DNA of 9,275 bases from an uncultured Verrucomicrobiota bacterium (GTDB lineage Bacteria > Verrucomicrobiota > Verrucomicrobiia > Limisphaerales > UBA9464). Under the pieces are notes generated by a model. The model did no database searches and had not been told where the DNA came from. It saw only the letters and a program-made list of their open reading frames with translations. Numbering within the stretch: the stretch's first letter is position 1; each line of letters starts with the position of its first letter. Below are positions 1 to 6,975 of the stretch, one piece after another. Location of the stretch: positions 1-9,275 of the forward strand of contig CAIYFP010000557.1 of assembly GCA_903925515.1 (NCBI GenBank). The letters are read 5' to 3'. A program made the position numbers and the translations under genes.

Positions 1-228
1 TACGAGGGCGACGGCGTCGGCGGCGGCATGGGGCGGTTCATGATCAGCCGCCACGGGTCCGGCCCGATCGGGAAGGCCGCGCCCCGGAAGATGGCGCCGG
101 GCGAGAAGCTGCCGGGCGGAGTGAACATGGCCGCGTTTGACGGGCACGCGGAGCTGGTGCCCATGGAACGCCTGTGGTTCTATAACTGGCACCTTGGGTA
201 CAAGACGCCCGCGACGCGGCCGCGCTGA
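1..228 (+). CDS. Pseudopilin-like protein, C-terminal fragment (5' end outside the window)
   Basis: The reading frame is open from the first base and stops with TGA at 226-228, giving about 75 residues. The visible tail contains MISRHG near the start and then a GGVNMAAFDGHAEL stretch, followed by LWFYNWHLGY and a short basic end. A His-containing segment followed by a conserved F-x-DGH/DG motif and a Trp-rich tail is typical of the C-terminus of the abundant prepilin-type (type II secretion/pseudopilin-like, H-X9-DG family) proteins of Verrucomicrobiota and Planctomycetota. These proteins have an N-terminal cleavage/methylation helix and are exported; that helix would lie outside the window and cannot be checked. 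Their individual roles are mostly unknown. The next gene starts 55 bases downstream on the same strand with no terminator between, so the two may be co-transcribed. Family assignment is moderate; function is not assigned. Confidence 0.65.
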   Translation, partial: YEGDGVGGGMGRFMISRHGSGPIGKAAPRKMAPGEKLPGGVNMAAFDGHAELVPMERLWFYNWHLGYKTPATRPR

Positions 229-283
229 GGACCATCAAGCCTCCATGGCTTCGGCATCGATCCCGGACGACCCTGCATCCATC

Positions 284-1327
284 ATGAACATCCCCCTGAC
301 CCGGCGCGCCTGCATCGCTTCCCTCGGCGCATGGTTTGCATGGCCCACGCTCGCGACCGCGCGGCCGGAGGCATGGCGACGCAACGAGTTCGAGGTGCTC
401 AAGGCGTTCCCCGCCGGCTGGCTCGACGTGCTGTGCGGTAATGACCTCCCCGACGAAAAGGGCCTGACCGGCACCAACCGGGCGGTCGGTCGCTGGCTGG
501 AAGCCGGGCCGCAACGGGGAAGTTGCCGCGGGGTCATTGCCGCAGTCGTGGCCGGCGACCTTGCCCGGGCCGACCGCGCATGGAAGGGGATCGAGCTGGC
601 TTTCTCGCGCCAGCGGGAGGACGGGGGATTCGAGGCCGCCGTTCGCCCGAACGGCTCGAGCGCGCTGTCCGGCGGCGCGGCCGTCGAGACGGCCTATTTC
701 TTCCTCCAAGAGGTCGGCCGGATGGTGTTGGTGATCCGCCAGTCCCCGCATGAGGGCCATTTCCGGCAGCGTCTGGACGAGCTGATGCCCCGCCTGCGCC
801 GCGCCTGCGCCTTCATCATGGCCGGGGAGGCCAGCATCATCGAGAAGAGCAGCAAGGCGGTGAACCGCATCATAATCGCCGCCAAGGCCTTCGGCACCTG
901 CGGTCGCGTGCTCAAGGACGAGGCCCTGCTCGCGGCCTCCCGACGCCTCGCACGCCATGCCCTGACCTTGCGTGACGCCGACGGCGTGTTCATCGAGCAC
1001 GGCGGGCGCGACTCCAGCTACAACGTCGTCTCCATTTACTTCGGGCAGGTGCTTGCCCTGCATCTCGAAATGCCGGGGTTCGAGTCCGCCCTTGGCAAGG
1101 CCATGGATTGGCAGCTCGGACGCATCCGGCCCGACGGCGAGGTGGATGTGGCCGGCAACACCCGGACCGGTGTGGGCAAGGAGCCGGGCTTCGACGGCCA
1201 GCCGAAGAAGGTGAACTACAACGAGGTCATTTTTGCCCTGCTTTATCACGGCATCGTGCACGACAACGCGCGGTGCATGGACGCGGCGCGGCGAGTCTTT
1301 GAGCGCACGCATCCTGGCAAGCCCTGA
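284..1327 (+). CDS. Exported alpha/alpha-toroid-like protein of unknown function
   Basis: I do not recognise a named family. Starting at the ATG at 284 gives 347 residues, beginning MNIPLTRRACIASLGAWFAW and then a small-residue stretch (ATARPEA). This looks like a signal peptide with an RR pair, so a Tat signal is possible though the motif is incomplete. Cleavage would fall near residue 26. An upstream in-frame ATG at 245 would put hydrophilic residues before the signal, so 284 is preferred; neither start has a clear Shine-Dalgarno. The mature part is largely helical, with Gly/Asp-rich turns at QREDGGF (about 110-116), EHGGRDSSYN (238-247) and IRPDGEVD (281-288). The alternation of long helices with such loops recalls (alpha/alpha)n toroid enzymes that act on polysaccharides, such as lyases or unsaturated glucuronyl hydrolases. 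That is a fold-level guess, not a function call. No carbohydrate gene other than the preceding pseudopilin is visible nearby. Confidence 0.8.
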   Translation: MNIPLTRRACIASLGAWFAWPTLATARPEAWRRNEFEVLKAFPAGWLDVLCGNDLPDEKGLTGTNRAVGRWLEAGPQRGSCRGVIAAVVAGDLARADRAWKGIELAFSRQREDGGFEAAVRPNGSSALSGGAAVETAYFFLQEVGRMVLVIRQSPHEGHFRQRLDELMPRLRRACAFIMAGEASIIEKSSKAVNRIIIAAKAFGTCGRVLKDEALLAASRRLARHALTLRDADGVFIEHGGRDSSYNVVSIYFGQVLALHLEMPGFESALGKAMDWQLGRIRPDGEVDVAGNTRTGVGKEPGFDGQPKKVNYNEVIFALLYHGIVHDNARCMDAARRVFERTHPGKP

Positions 1328-1628
1328 GCATGGGCCAGACTGCGTCCGGGGGAGATCCGGCGGGCGGGCAGCGGCTGGATTGAGACGTCTGGCTGGAGTC
1401 GCACGCCATGCAAAAAAAGAGCCATCCACGGTTCCGGCGCGGACTGCATCCAGATTAGTTCACGGCTTAAGCTCCTAATGCTAAGGCGTTTAAGATTCCA
1501 TTGCGGCGTCTGGCATCCCTGCTGCTTCCAAGCCGGCCAGAGCGCGGTAGGCACAATGCCATGACCGCAACCGTCGCAAATCATCCGGCCAACGCGACGG
1601 GCCATGACAGGCCGGAGGAGCAAAGCGA
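1328..1628. other. 301-base intergenic leader upstream of the PII gene
   Basis: There is no credible gene here. The left half is GC-rich and includes an 8-base palindrome AGACGTCT at 1383-1390 and an A7 run at 1412-1418. At about 1455-1500 the composition turns AT-rich, with CTTAAG at 1466-1471 (inside the palindrome GCTTAAGC), CTAAGG at 1481-1486 and TTTAAG at 1489-1494. This patch lies just upstream of the sigma-54-like promoter at 1511-1526 and could bind a regulator or help bending, but I recognise no known operator such as an NtrC dyad. No terminator with a U-run is visible after the preceding gene. Confidence 0.5.
1511..1526 (+). promoter_or_regulatory. Candidate sigma-54 (-24/-12) promoter of the PII-amtB operon
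   Basis: The 16 bases TGGCATCCCTGCTGCT match the sigma-54 consensus TGGCAyr-N4-TTGCw. The invariant GG is at 1512-1513 and the invariant GC at 1524-1525, with the required spacing. The mismatches are the purine after the TGGCAy block and the first T of TTGC. Transcription would begin near 1537, about 92 bases before the PII start codon. glnK-amtB operons are classic sigma-54/NtrC targets in many bacteria, which raises the prior. That this host uses sigma-54 for nitrogen control is inference. Confidence 0.55.
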
Positions 1629-1967
1629 ATGAAGAAAGTCGAAGCCATCATCAAGCCGTTCAAGCTGGAGGAAGTGAAGGATGCCCTCCACGACGTCGGC
1701 ATCGAGGGAATGACCGTCAGCGAGGTGAAGGGGTTCGGGAGGCAGAAGGGCCACACGGAGATTTATCGCGGCAGCGAGTACACCGTGGATTTCCTGCCCA
1801 AGATCAAGATCGAGCTGGTCGTCGCCGACACGAAGGTGTCGGAAGCCGTTGGCGCGATCGTGAAGGCCGCCAAGACGGGGAAGATCGGCGACGGCAAGAT
1901 CTTTGTATCGACCGTGGAGGAGGCGATCCGCATCCGGACGGAGGAGAAGGGCGAGGCGGCCGTGTAA
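1629..1967 (+). CDS. glnK: PII nitrogen-regulatory protein (GlnK/GlnB family)
   Basis: 112 residues, the usual PII length. PII trimers bind ATP/ADP and 2-oxoglutarate and signal carbon/nitrogen status to partners; next to amtB the usual partner is the ammonium channel, which GlnK-type PII blocks when nitrogen is plentiful. The T-loop carries the family signature YRGSEY at residues 46-51, including Tyr51, the uridylylation site in proteobacteria. The second signature TGKIGDGKIF spans 83-92, with the nucleotide-binding Lys90 and later Arg101/Arg103. Gln39 (in GRQKGH) is the residue that helps hold Mg-ATP-2-oxoglutarate in the family. A GGAGGAG Shine-Dalgarno at 1614-1620 lies 8 bases before the ATG and fixes the start. 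amtB follows after 48 bases, so the two form an operon. GlnK rather than GlnB is chosen from this linkage; sequence alone does not separate them. Confidence 0.95.
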   Translation: MKKVEAIIKPFKLEEVKDALHDVGIEGMTVSEVKGFGRQKGHTEIYRGSEYTVDFLPKIKIELVVADTKVSEAVGAIVKAAKTGKIGDGKIFVSTVEEAIRIRTEEKGEAAV

Positions 1968-2015
1968 GCGGCGGGCCCCATCCGAAACCCACAATACCGA
2001 GAGAAAGGAAACACG

Positions 2016-3440
2016 ATGAAGACAATGATGCGATGGATGTTCATGGGCCTCGTTGGCCTCTTCCTTGGGATGGCTGCCGCCAACGCGGCGGACGCGCCCG
2101 AGCGGTCCGTGACGGAGCGCCTTGAGGACATCGAGGCCTACATCAACAACTCGGCGCGGAATGGCTCGACCAACGCGCCCTCGAAGATTGCCGGGCCCGG
2201 CCCCGGCCACAACGCGTGGCAGATGACATCGACCGCGTTGGTGCTGTTCATGACGCTGCCGGGCTTGGCCCTGTTCTACGGGGGCCTCGTGCGGAAGAAG
2301 AACGTTCTGTCCGTGCTGGCCCAGTGTCTTGGGATCGCCGGGCTCGTCACCATCCTCTGGTGGGCCGTCGGCTACAGCCTCTCCTTCGGCGGGACCAATC
2401 CGTTCATCGGGGACACCACCTTCGCGTTCTTCAAGGGCGTCGAGCCAGGGAACGTGGGCGCGGGCTACCATTGGATCAGCGATTCCATGTGGGCGATGTT
2501 CCAGCTCACGTTCGCCATCATCACCCCCGCGCTCATCATCGGCGCCATCGCCGAGCGCATGAAGTTCCTCGCGGTGCTCGTGTTCGTCGCGCTCTGGATG
2601 TTCGTCGTGTACTTCCCCTTCGCGCACATGGTCTGGTCCACCAGCGGCTTCATGTGCGGCCCGCTCAACAAGGACGCGGGAATCAAGGCCATCGACTTCG
2701 CCGGCGGCACCGTCGTTCACATGACCTCCGGATGGAGCGCCTTGGTCCTGTGCCTCATCCTTGGAAAGCGCATCGGCTTCGGCAAGGAGCCCATGACCCC
2801 GCACTCCATGACCCTTTGCATGGTGGGCACGGGCATGTTGTGGGTGGGATGGTACGGCTTCAACGCGGGTTCGGCTCTCGGTGCCGACGCCATTGCCTCC
2901 AACGCCTTCACCACGACGACGCTTGCCGCCGCCGTGGCGGGCTTTGTCTGGCCGCTCTGCGAGTGGATCACGCGCGGCAAGCCGAGCGTCCTCGGTTTCT
3001 GCTCGGGCGTCGTGGCCGGGCTTGTGGTCGTCACCCCGGCATGCGGGTTCGTCACCGCCAACTCCGCCGTCATCATTGGGATCCTCGCGGGGGTCGTGCC
3101 TTTCGTGGCATGCTCCTACCTCAAGCGGATGCTGGGATATGACGACGCGCTCGACACGTTCGGCGTGCACGGCGTGGGCGGCACCATGGGGGCCATCGTG
3201 ACGGGCATCTTCGCCGACGAGAAGGCCAACCCGGTCCTCGGCAAGGGCGGGATGGACCTCCTCCCGGGCCTGCTCGGCAACCAGCTCAAGGCTGTCGCCA
3301 TCACGATCATCTGGAGCGTCGTCGCGACCGCCGTGATCGCGTTCATCGTCAAGCTCGTGATCGGGCTGCGCCCGACCGACGACGTGGAGATCGCCGGCCT
3401 TGACGTGTCCGAGCACGGCGAGGAGGGCTACCACGGCTAG
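2016..3440 (+). CDS. amtB: Ammonium channel/transporter, Amt family
   Basis: 474 residues, an inner-membrane protein that conducts ammonium/ammonia into the cell as a trimer. An N-terminal signal peptide is clear (hydrophobic residues 7-24, likely cut after ANA at 22-24). A hydrophilic segment (about 25-66) containing a short amphipathic helix precedes the first of 11 expected membrane helices. The twin pore histidines are His235 (VVHMTSG) and His385 (FGVHGVGG). Phe162/Phe166 (MFQLTF) fall in the gate region and Trp207 in the vestibule. The Amt signature starts at DFAGG (227-231). The conserved cytoplasmic tail ends GLDVSEHGEEGYHG, the segment that contacts GlnK in the family. Length exceeds E. 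coli AmtB (428) mainly through the N-terminal extension. AAAGGA at 2004-2009 is a good ribosome-binding site. A strong terminator follows the stop within 40 bases. Confidence 0.97.
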   Translation: MKTMMRWMFMGLVGLFLGMAAANAADAPERSVTERLEDIEAYINNSARNGSTNAPSKIAGPGPGHNAWQMTSTALVLFMTLPGLALFYGGLVRKKNVLSVLAQCLGIAGLVTILWWAVGYSLSFGGTNPFIGDTTFAFFKGVEPGNVGAGYHWISDSMWAMFQLTFAIITPALIIGAIAERMKFLAVLVFVALWMFVVYFPFAHMVWSTSGFMCGPLNKDAGIKAIDFAGGTVVHMTSGWSALVLCLILGKRIGFGKEPMTPHSMTLCMVGTGMLWVGWYGFNAGSALGADAIASNAFTTTTLAAAVAGFVWPLCEWITRGKPSVLGFCSGVVAGLVVVTPACGFVTANSAVIIGILAGVVPFVACSYLKRMLGYDDALDTFGVHGVGGTMGAIVTGIFADEKANPVLGKGGMDLLPGLLGNQLKAVAITIIWSVVATAVIAFIVKLVIGLRPTDDVEIAGLDVSEHGEEGYHG

Positions 3441-3477
3441 GATCTCGCGGCCCCGCAACCCGGGTCGCTCGTTGCAT

Positions 3478-3517
3478 GCGCCACGGTCTCCTTTCGGGAC
3501 CGTGGCGCTTTTTCTTT
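3478..3517 (+). terminator. Intrinsic terminator of the PII-amtB operon
   Basis: A perfect 11-base-pair stem (GCGCCACGGTC at 3478-3488 with GACCGTGGCGC at 3498-3508) is extended by about two inner pairs around a CTTTC loop. It is followed directly by TTTTTCTTT at 3509-3517. On the opposite strand no T-run follows, so it acts on the + strand only. It begins 38 bases after the amtB stop. Confidence 0.93.
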
Positions 3518-3711
3518 CGGGGGTTGGGATCCGCCCGAGGCGACGGGCTGCACGAAAGCCCCCCCATGCCGGCGACCCCGGCCGGCCGGCAAGGCGTCGG
3601 AAACGGAGCAAGGCGCGCGCCCGAACGCCCGGGACGCATCCACGGGTGCGCCGTGGGCTGGCTCCACCGCCGCTTCCCGGGTGAAGTCCGATCACGGCCG
3701 AGGTGCGGGGA

Positions 3712-4272
3712 TCAGACGGTCAGGATTTCCTTCTCCTTGTGGACGACATGGGCGTCGATCTTGCCGATGTACTGGTCCGTGAGCTTCTGGACCTCCTGCT
3801 CGGCGCCCTTGATGTCGTCCTCGGACACGCCTCCGGCGCCCTTGAGCTTCTTGAGTCCCTCGATGGCCATGCGGCGCTCATTGCGAACGGCAACGCGCCC
3901 TTCCTCGGCCATGCGCTTGACGATCTTGACGAACTCCTGGCGGCGCTCGTTGGAGAGCTCGGGGAGGATGACCCGGATGAAGCGGCCTTGGACGGCGGGG
4001 TTGAGGCCCAGGCCGGCCTGCTGGATGCCCTTCTCGATGGCCTTGATGTTGGACTGGTCGAAGGGCTGCACCATCAACATGCGAGGCTCGGGGGTGGAAA
4101 TGGTGGCGACCTCCTTGAGGCGCATGGCCGAGCCGTAGGCCTCGACCATGACGTTCTCGATGAGCGAGGGGGAGGCCTTGCCGGTGCGAACTCCGCTGAA
4201 CTCGTGCACGACGTGTTCCTCGGTCTTGAGCATCTTCTCCTCGGCGTCGAGGAGGATTTCATCGATGGACAT
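3712..4272 (-). CDS. frr: Ribosome recycling factor
   Basis: 186 residues, matching the family's usual 185. With EF-G it splits the post-termination ribosome so that subunits can be reused; it is cytoplasmic. Conserved blocks are visible in order: FSGVRTGKASPSL (25-37, with Arg29), VEAYG (43-47), the VQPFDQSNIKAIEKGI segment (68-83), LGLNPAVQGRFIRV (88-101), LPELSNERRQE (103-113), VAVRNERR (127-134) and the C-terminal HKEKEIL (178-184). Together they describe the two-domain RRF fold, a three-helix bundle plus a small beta domain. It lies 38 bases downstream of pyrH on the same strand, the common pyrH-frr order. No Shine-Dalgarno is evident before the ATG; the spacing suggests translation follows from pyrH within one transcript. 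Confidence 0.96.
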   Translation of the reverse strand: MSIDEILLDAEEKMLKTEEHVVHEFSGVRTGKASPSLIENVMVEAYGSAMRLKEVATISTPEPRMLMVQPFDQSNIKAIEKGIQQAGLGLNPAVQGRFIRVILPELSNERRQEFVKIVKRMAEEGRVAVRNERRMAIEGLKKLKGAGGVSEDDIKGAEQEVQKLTDQYIGKIDAHVVHKEKEILTV

Positions 4273-4310
4273 GGCTAGGGGGATTGGAGTTGGGATGGTC
4301 TGGCAATGAA

Positions 4311-5048
4311 CTAGGCGGTGACGGTGGTGCCGATGCTTTCGCCAAGGATGACCCTCCTGAGGTTATGCTCGGTGAAGAAGTCAAAGACAACGATGGGCAT
4401 CTTGTTTTCCTGGCAGAGCGCAAAGGCGGCGGCGTCCATGACCTTGAGCTGGCGCTGCAACGCCTCGGCATAGGTCACGGTGGCGTAGCGGCTGGCATCC
4501 TTGTGCTTCCGGGGATCCTTGTCGTAGATGCCGTCCACCTTGGTGGCCTTGAGGAGCACCTCGGCACCCGTCTCGTTGGCACGAAGGGCGGCGGCGGTGT
4601 CGGTGGAGAAGTAGGGGTTGCCCGTGCCGGCCGCGAAGATGACGACGCGCCCTTTCTCGAGGTGGCGGATGGCCCGTCGCCGGATGAAGGCCTCGGCGAC
4701 CTGGGGCATGGGGATGGCGCTTTGGACCCGGGTGGGCACGCCTTTCTTCTCGAGGGCATCCTGGAGGGCCAAGGCATTGATCACGGTGGCGAGCATGCCC
4801 ATGTAGTCGCCGGTGGTGCGGTCGATGCCGCGTTCACTGCCGGAAAGGCCGCGGAAGATGTTGCCGCCTCCCACGACGACGACCACCTCGACGCCCAGCT
4901 CGCGGACCTCGGCGACTTGGGAGGCCATGTCATGGACGGAGACGGGATCGATCCCGGCGCCCGCATCGCCACCAAGGGCCTCGCCGCTGAGCTTGAGGAG
5001 GATGCGGCGATACTTGGGGGCGAGGGACTTGCGCTGGCGCGATTTCAT
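4311..5048 (-). CDS. pyrH: Uridylate (UMP) kinase
   Basis: 245 residues; catalyses UMP + ATP to UDP + ADP in pyrimidine nucleotide synthesis, as a cytoplasmic hexamer of the amino-acid-kinase fold. Visible motifs are LLKLSGEALGG (17-27, with catalytic-site Lys19), the glycine loop VGGGNIFRG (59-67), the UMP-binding TTGDYMGM (78-85), AAGTGNPYFSTD (139-150), and LLKATKVDGIYDKDP (165-179), followed by KVMDAAAFAL (202-211). The frame stays open far upstream, but homology begins at KYRRILLKLSG, so the ATG at 5048 (eight or so extra residues) is the sensible start; the open frame beyond is not protein-like. No Shine-Dalgarno is seen. frr follows 38 bases downstream. The upstream neighbour is a helical-repeat gene, not tsf, which often precedes pyrH in other bacteria. 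Confidence 0.96.
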   Translation of the reverse strand: MKSRQRKSLAPKYRRILLKLSGEALGGDAGAGIDPVSVHDMASQVAEVRELGVEVVVVVGGGNIFRGLSGSERGIDRTTGDYMGMLATVINALALQDALEKKGVPTRVQSAIPMPQVAEAFIRRRAIRHLEKGRVVIFAAGTGNPYFSTDTAAALRANETGAEVLLKATKVDGIYDKDPRKHKDASRYATVTYAEALQRQLKVMDAAAFALCQENKMPIVVFDFFTEHNLRRVILGESIGTTVTA

Positions 5049-5137
5049 CGGCGCGTTTGATACCAGCCATGGGCGATGGGCGTCAACGCGGCCACCATCG
5101 AGGCCGGAACGACCGGCTCGGGGGCAGGAAGGGTTGT

Positions 5138-5307
5138 TCAGTTGGGAATGGCCCCAGCCAACGCGTTGAAACGCTTTGCCATGAAAGGGTCCATGCGCTC
5201 CGAGGCGATTTGACGGACGACCGTCCTTGCTTGTTCCCACTCTCCAGCCCCCACGTGCACCTCCAGCCATGCGTGCCGGAGGTCGTCGCGAAGCTGGCGC
5301 GGAATCA
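5138..5307 (-). pseudogene. 3' end of the helical-repeat gene, displaced by a frameshift
   Basis: This is the continuation of the gene at 5305-6975 in the -1 frame. After the main frame hits TGA at 5305-5307, the neighbouring frame reads on as AALIPRQLRDDLRHAWLEV, then a GAGEWEQARTVV helix and an end at AGAIPN, stopping with TGA at 5138-5140. This is helical, acidic/basic-balanced and repeat-like, matching the style of the preceding 550 residues. The same frame further upstream (towards 5392) turns into Arg/Pro-rich nonsense. Full length with one base restored would be 613 codons including stop. No slippery heptamer is visible at the junction, so a sequencing error or a real one-base deletion is likelier than programmed frameshifting. 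Confidence 0.7.
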
Positions 5308-6975
5308 AGGCGGCTTGATCCGGGCGAGGATCTTCCTCCCGTCGTCCGGATGGCCACCGGATGCGAGGAGGACGGCGTGCTGCAATCGCCAACGTGCTTC
5401 CACGGGAATCGACTGCATGAGCCTCGAGCTCAGGGCCACCGCCTCGACGTGACGGCCGCCCCCAAGAATCAGGGCGCGAATCAGGGTTGCCGTGGACTCA
5501 TCCGAGCCTTGGTCAAGGCTGACGGCCTTCTCGGCCGACAAGACCATGTCCACGTTTTGACCGATGCGCGCGGCCGCCTCGCTACGCGCCCTCCAATAGG
5601 CGGCAGACCCTGCCATGGGCCTCTCAAGGGTCTTCACCAAGCGCCAAACCCTCTGGGACGAGACCGCGTTGGTTGGCCGGATGGAAAGCCTGCCCATCAG
5701 GACGGCGAATTGGAGGATGGCCTCCGGCCTCGGGATCGTGGTCGATTCCATCTCGAAAAACGCCGCGTTTGCCTTCTGGTCGTTGCCCAGCGCCTCGTAG
5801 GCGCAGCCCTCGACAAAAAAGGAGGCGGCGTCCGTGACGCCTGCGGTGGGCTGCTGGCCCCGAAGCGCAAACGCAGTCTCAAGGCAACCATTCCATTCGC
5901 CGGTCACCATGAAGGGAACCGGCTTCAGCATCGCCACGCTGATGTCCGTTGGGTAAGACTTGACCGCCCTGTCCAAGACCACCTTCGCCGAGGCGTTAAG
6001 CCCAATTTCCGTCAGGCGCATCACGGCATCGGGAACATCCTCGGCCGAGCATCGCGCCTCCTCAATGCGGGGGGCGAGTTCCTCGACCTCGCCGCGCGGC
6101 CCCCGGTTGCCCAGCATTTCCAAATGGTCGATCCAGTCACCCAACCGCTCCGAGCCAGCCGCCGACAACTCCTCGACGACTTGTCTCTCCATCGCCTTGT
6201 CATCCGTGGCACGAGCCACCAAGCGCAGCAATCGCCTCGCCAAAACCCCCTTGTCGGCACTGGCTTTCAACCCGTTCAGCTTGTCCAATGCCGCCTTCGC
6301 GACGTCGCCGCCCTTGGCAATCGCATCCGCGGCCATCCGCCATGACTCGGATTCGGGGTCCTCTGAAAAGCCCGCGTCCTTCACGGACCAAGTCTCCTCG
6401 AAGGCCAAAACATCACCCTCCTCAAGGCAAACGCGGGCCAACCAACGCCTCACTTCGGGAGGCTTGTTGGAACCCATCGCTTCGGACCATCTCCTAACCC
6501 CCCCCCAATTCCCGAGACCCGCCTCCATGCGAATGAGGCGCAGGAGGTCTTCCCGGTTCGTCTGGCCCACCTGCAACAACCTCCTCCCGAACCCTTCCAT
6601 GCCACCGAATTCATAGATGATCGACCCCCTGTGCTGGTTGGCCTGATCCAACAGCAGGCGCAGCAACCGCGGGTCGTCGGGCGTATCGGCCAACAAAGTC
6701 TTCCAACCAGCGACCGCCGCGTCCACCTGACCCCGCTCGAGGTCGGACCGCACTCGATCCACCCTGCGCGACTGGACGTACCGGGCCAGCAAGGATGACC
6801 TCGTCTGTCCTTCATTCCCGCCCGATGGCCAAGGAACAACGAAAAGACCCAGCAGGATGACAAGGACCAACAAGGACAACGGGCCTACCTTCGCGCTGAA
6901 CTCCAGGAGCTTGCGAGACCAGTACGATTCATCCACTACTGCATTTTCGATGTTTTTGTCATCTCCCCCTACCAT
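5305..6975 (-). CDS. Membrane-anchored helical-repeat (TPR-like) protein, frameshifted at the 3' end
   Basis: 556 residues as read, function unknown. After about 30 hydrophilic residues there is one membrane segment (about 31-48, LSLLVLVILLGLFVVPW). Basic residues (RK, K) before it suggest the N-terminus is inside and the rest outside. The remainder is a long series of paired amphipathic helices with Ala/Leu/Gly spacing (for example GQVDAAVAGWKTLLADTPDD, GNDQKANAAFF, ALILGGGRHVEAVAL), typical of tetratricopeptide-like repeats that act as protein-binding scaffolds. A strong AGGAGG at 6984-6989 lies 8 bases before the ATG and fixes the start. Two oddities: a run of nine G (C9 at 6498-6506 on the + strand) inside the frame, and a frameshift close to 5305-5320, after which the protein continues in the -1 frame to 5138. 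pyrH begins 89 bases beyond that end, so one transcript is possible. Confidence 0.82.
   Translation of the reverse strand: MVGGDDKNIENAVVDESYWSRKLLEFSAKVGPLSLLVLVILLGLFVVPWPSGGNEGQTRSSLLARYVQSRRVDRVRSDLERGQVDAAVAGWKTLLADTPDDPRLLRLLLDQANQHRGSIIYEFGGMEGFGRRLLQVGQTNREDLLRLIRMEAGLGNWGGVRRWSEAMGSNKPPEVRRWLARVCLEEGDVLAFEETWSVKDAGFSEDPESESWRMAADAIAKGGDVAKAALDKLNGLKASADKGVLARRLLRLVARATDDKAMERQVVEELSAAGSERLGDWIDHLEMLGNRGPRGEVEELAPRIEEARCSAEDVPDAVMRLTEIGLNASAKVVLDRAVKSYPTDISVAMLKPVPFMVTGEWNGCLETAFALRGQQPTAGVTDAASFFVEGCAYEALGNDQKANAAFFEMESTTIPRPEAILQFAVLMGRLSIRPTNAVSSQRVWRLVKTLERPMAGSAAYWRARSEAAARIGQNVDMVLSAEKAVSLDQGSDESTATLIRALILGGGRHVEAVALSSRLMQSIPVEARWRLQHAVLLASGGHPDDGRKILARIKPP

Noticed and set aside
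44..1429. 461-residue open frame antisense to the exported protein
   Set aside because: It runs across gene and intergenic sequence without change of character and shows no motif.
1395..1440. T7 run on the - strand near 1412-1418 as a terminator
   Set aside because: No adequate GC stem precedes it in the - strand direction, and no - strand gene ends there.
1581..3695. 704-residue open frame antisense to PII-amtB
   Set aside because: Composition is His/Asp/Arg/Gly-rich with no domain, and it lies opposite two certain genes; a GC-rich shadow frame.
3703..5060. Long + strand frames opposite frr and pyrH
   Set aside because: Leu/Gly/Asp/Val-rich mirror frames of certain genes on the other strand.
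5300..5320. Programmed -1 ribosomal frameshift site
   Set aside because: No X-XXY-YYZ heptamer at the junction and no obvious pseudoknot; a deletion or read error explains it more simply.
5227..6345. 372-residue + strand frame opposite the helical-repeat gene
   Set aside because: Arg/Pro/His-rich, no motif; the - strand frame has a membrane helix, repeats and a strong ribosome-binding site.
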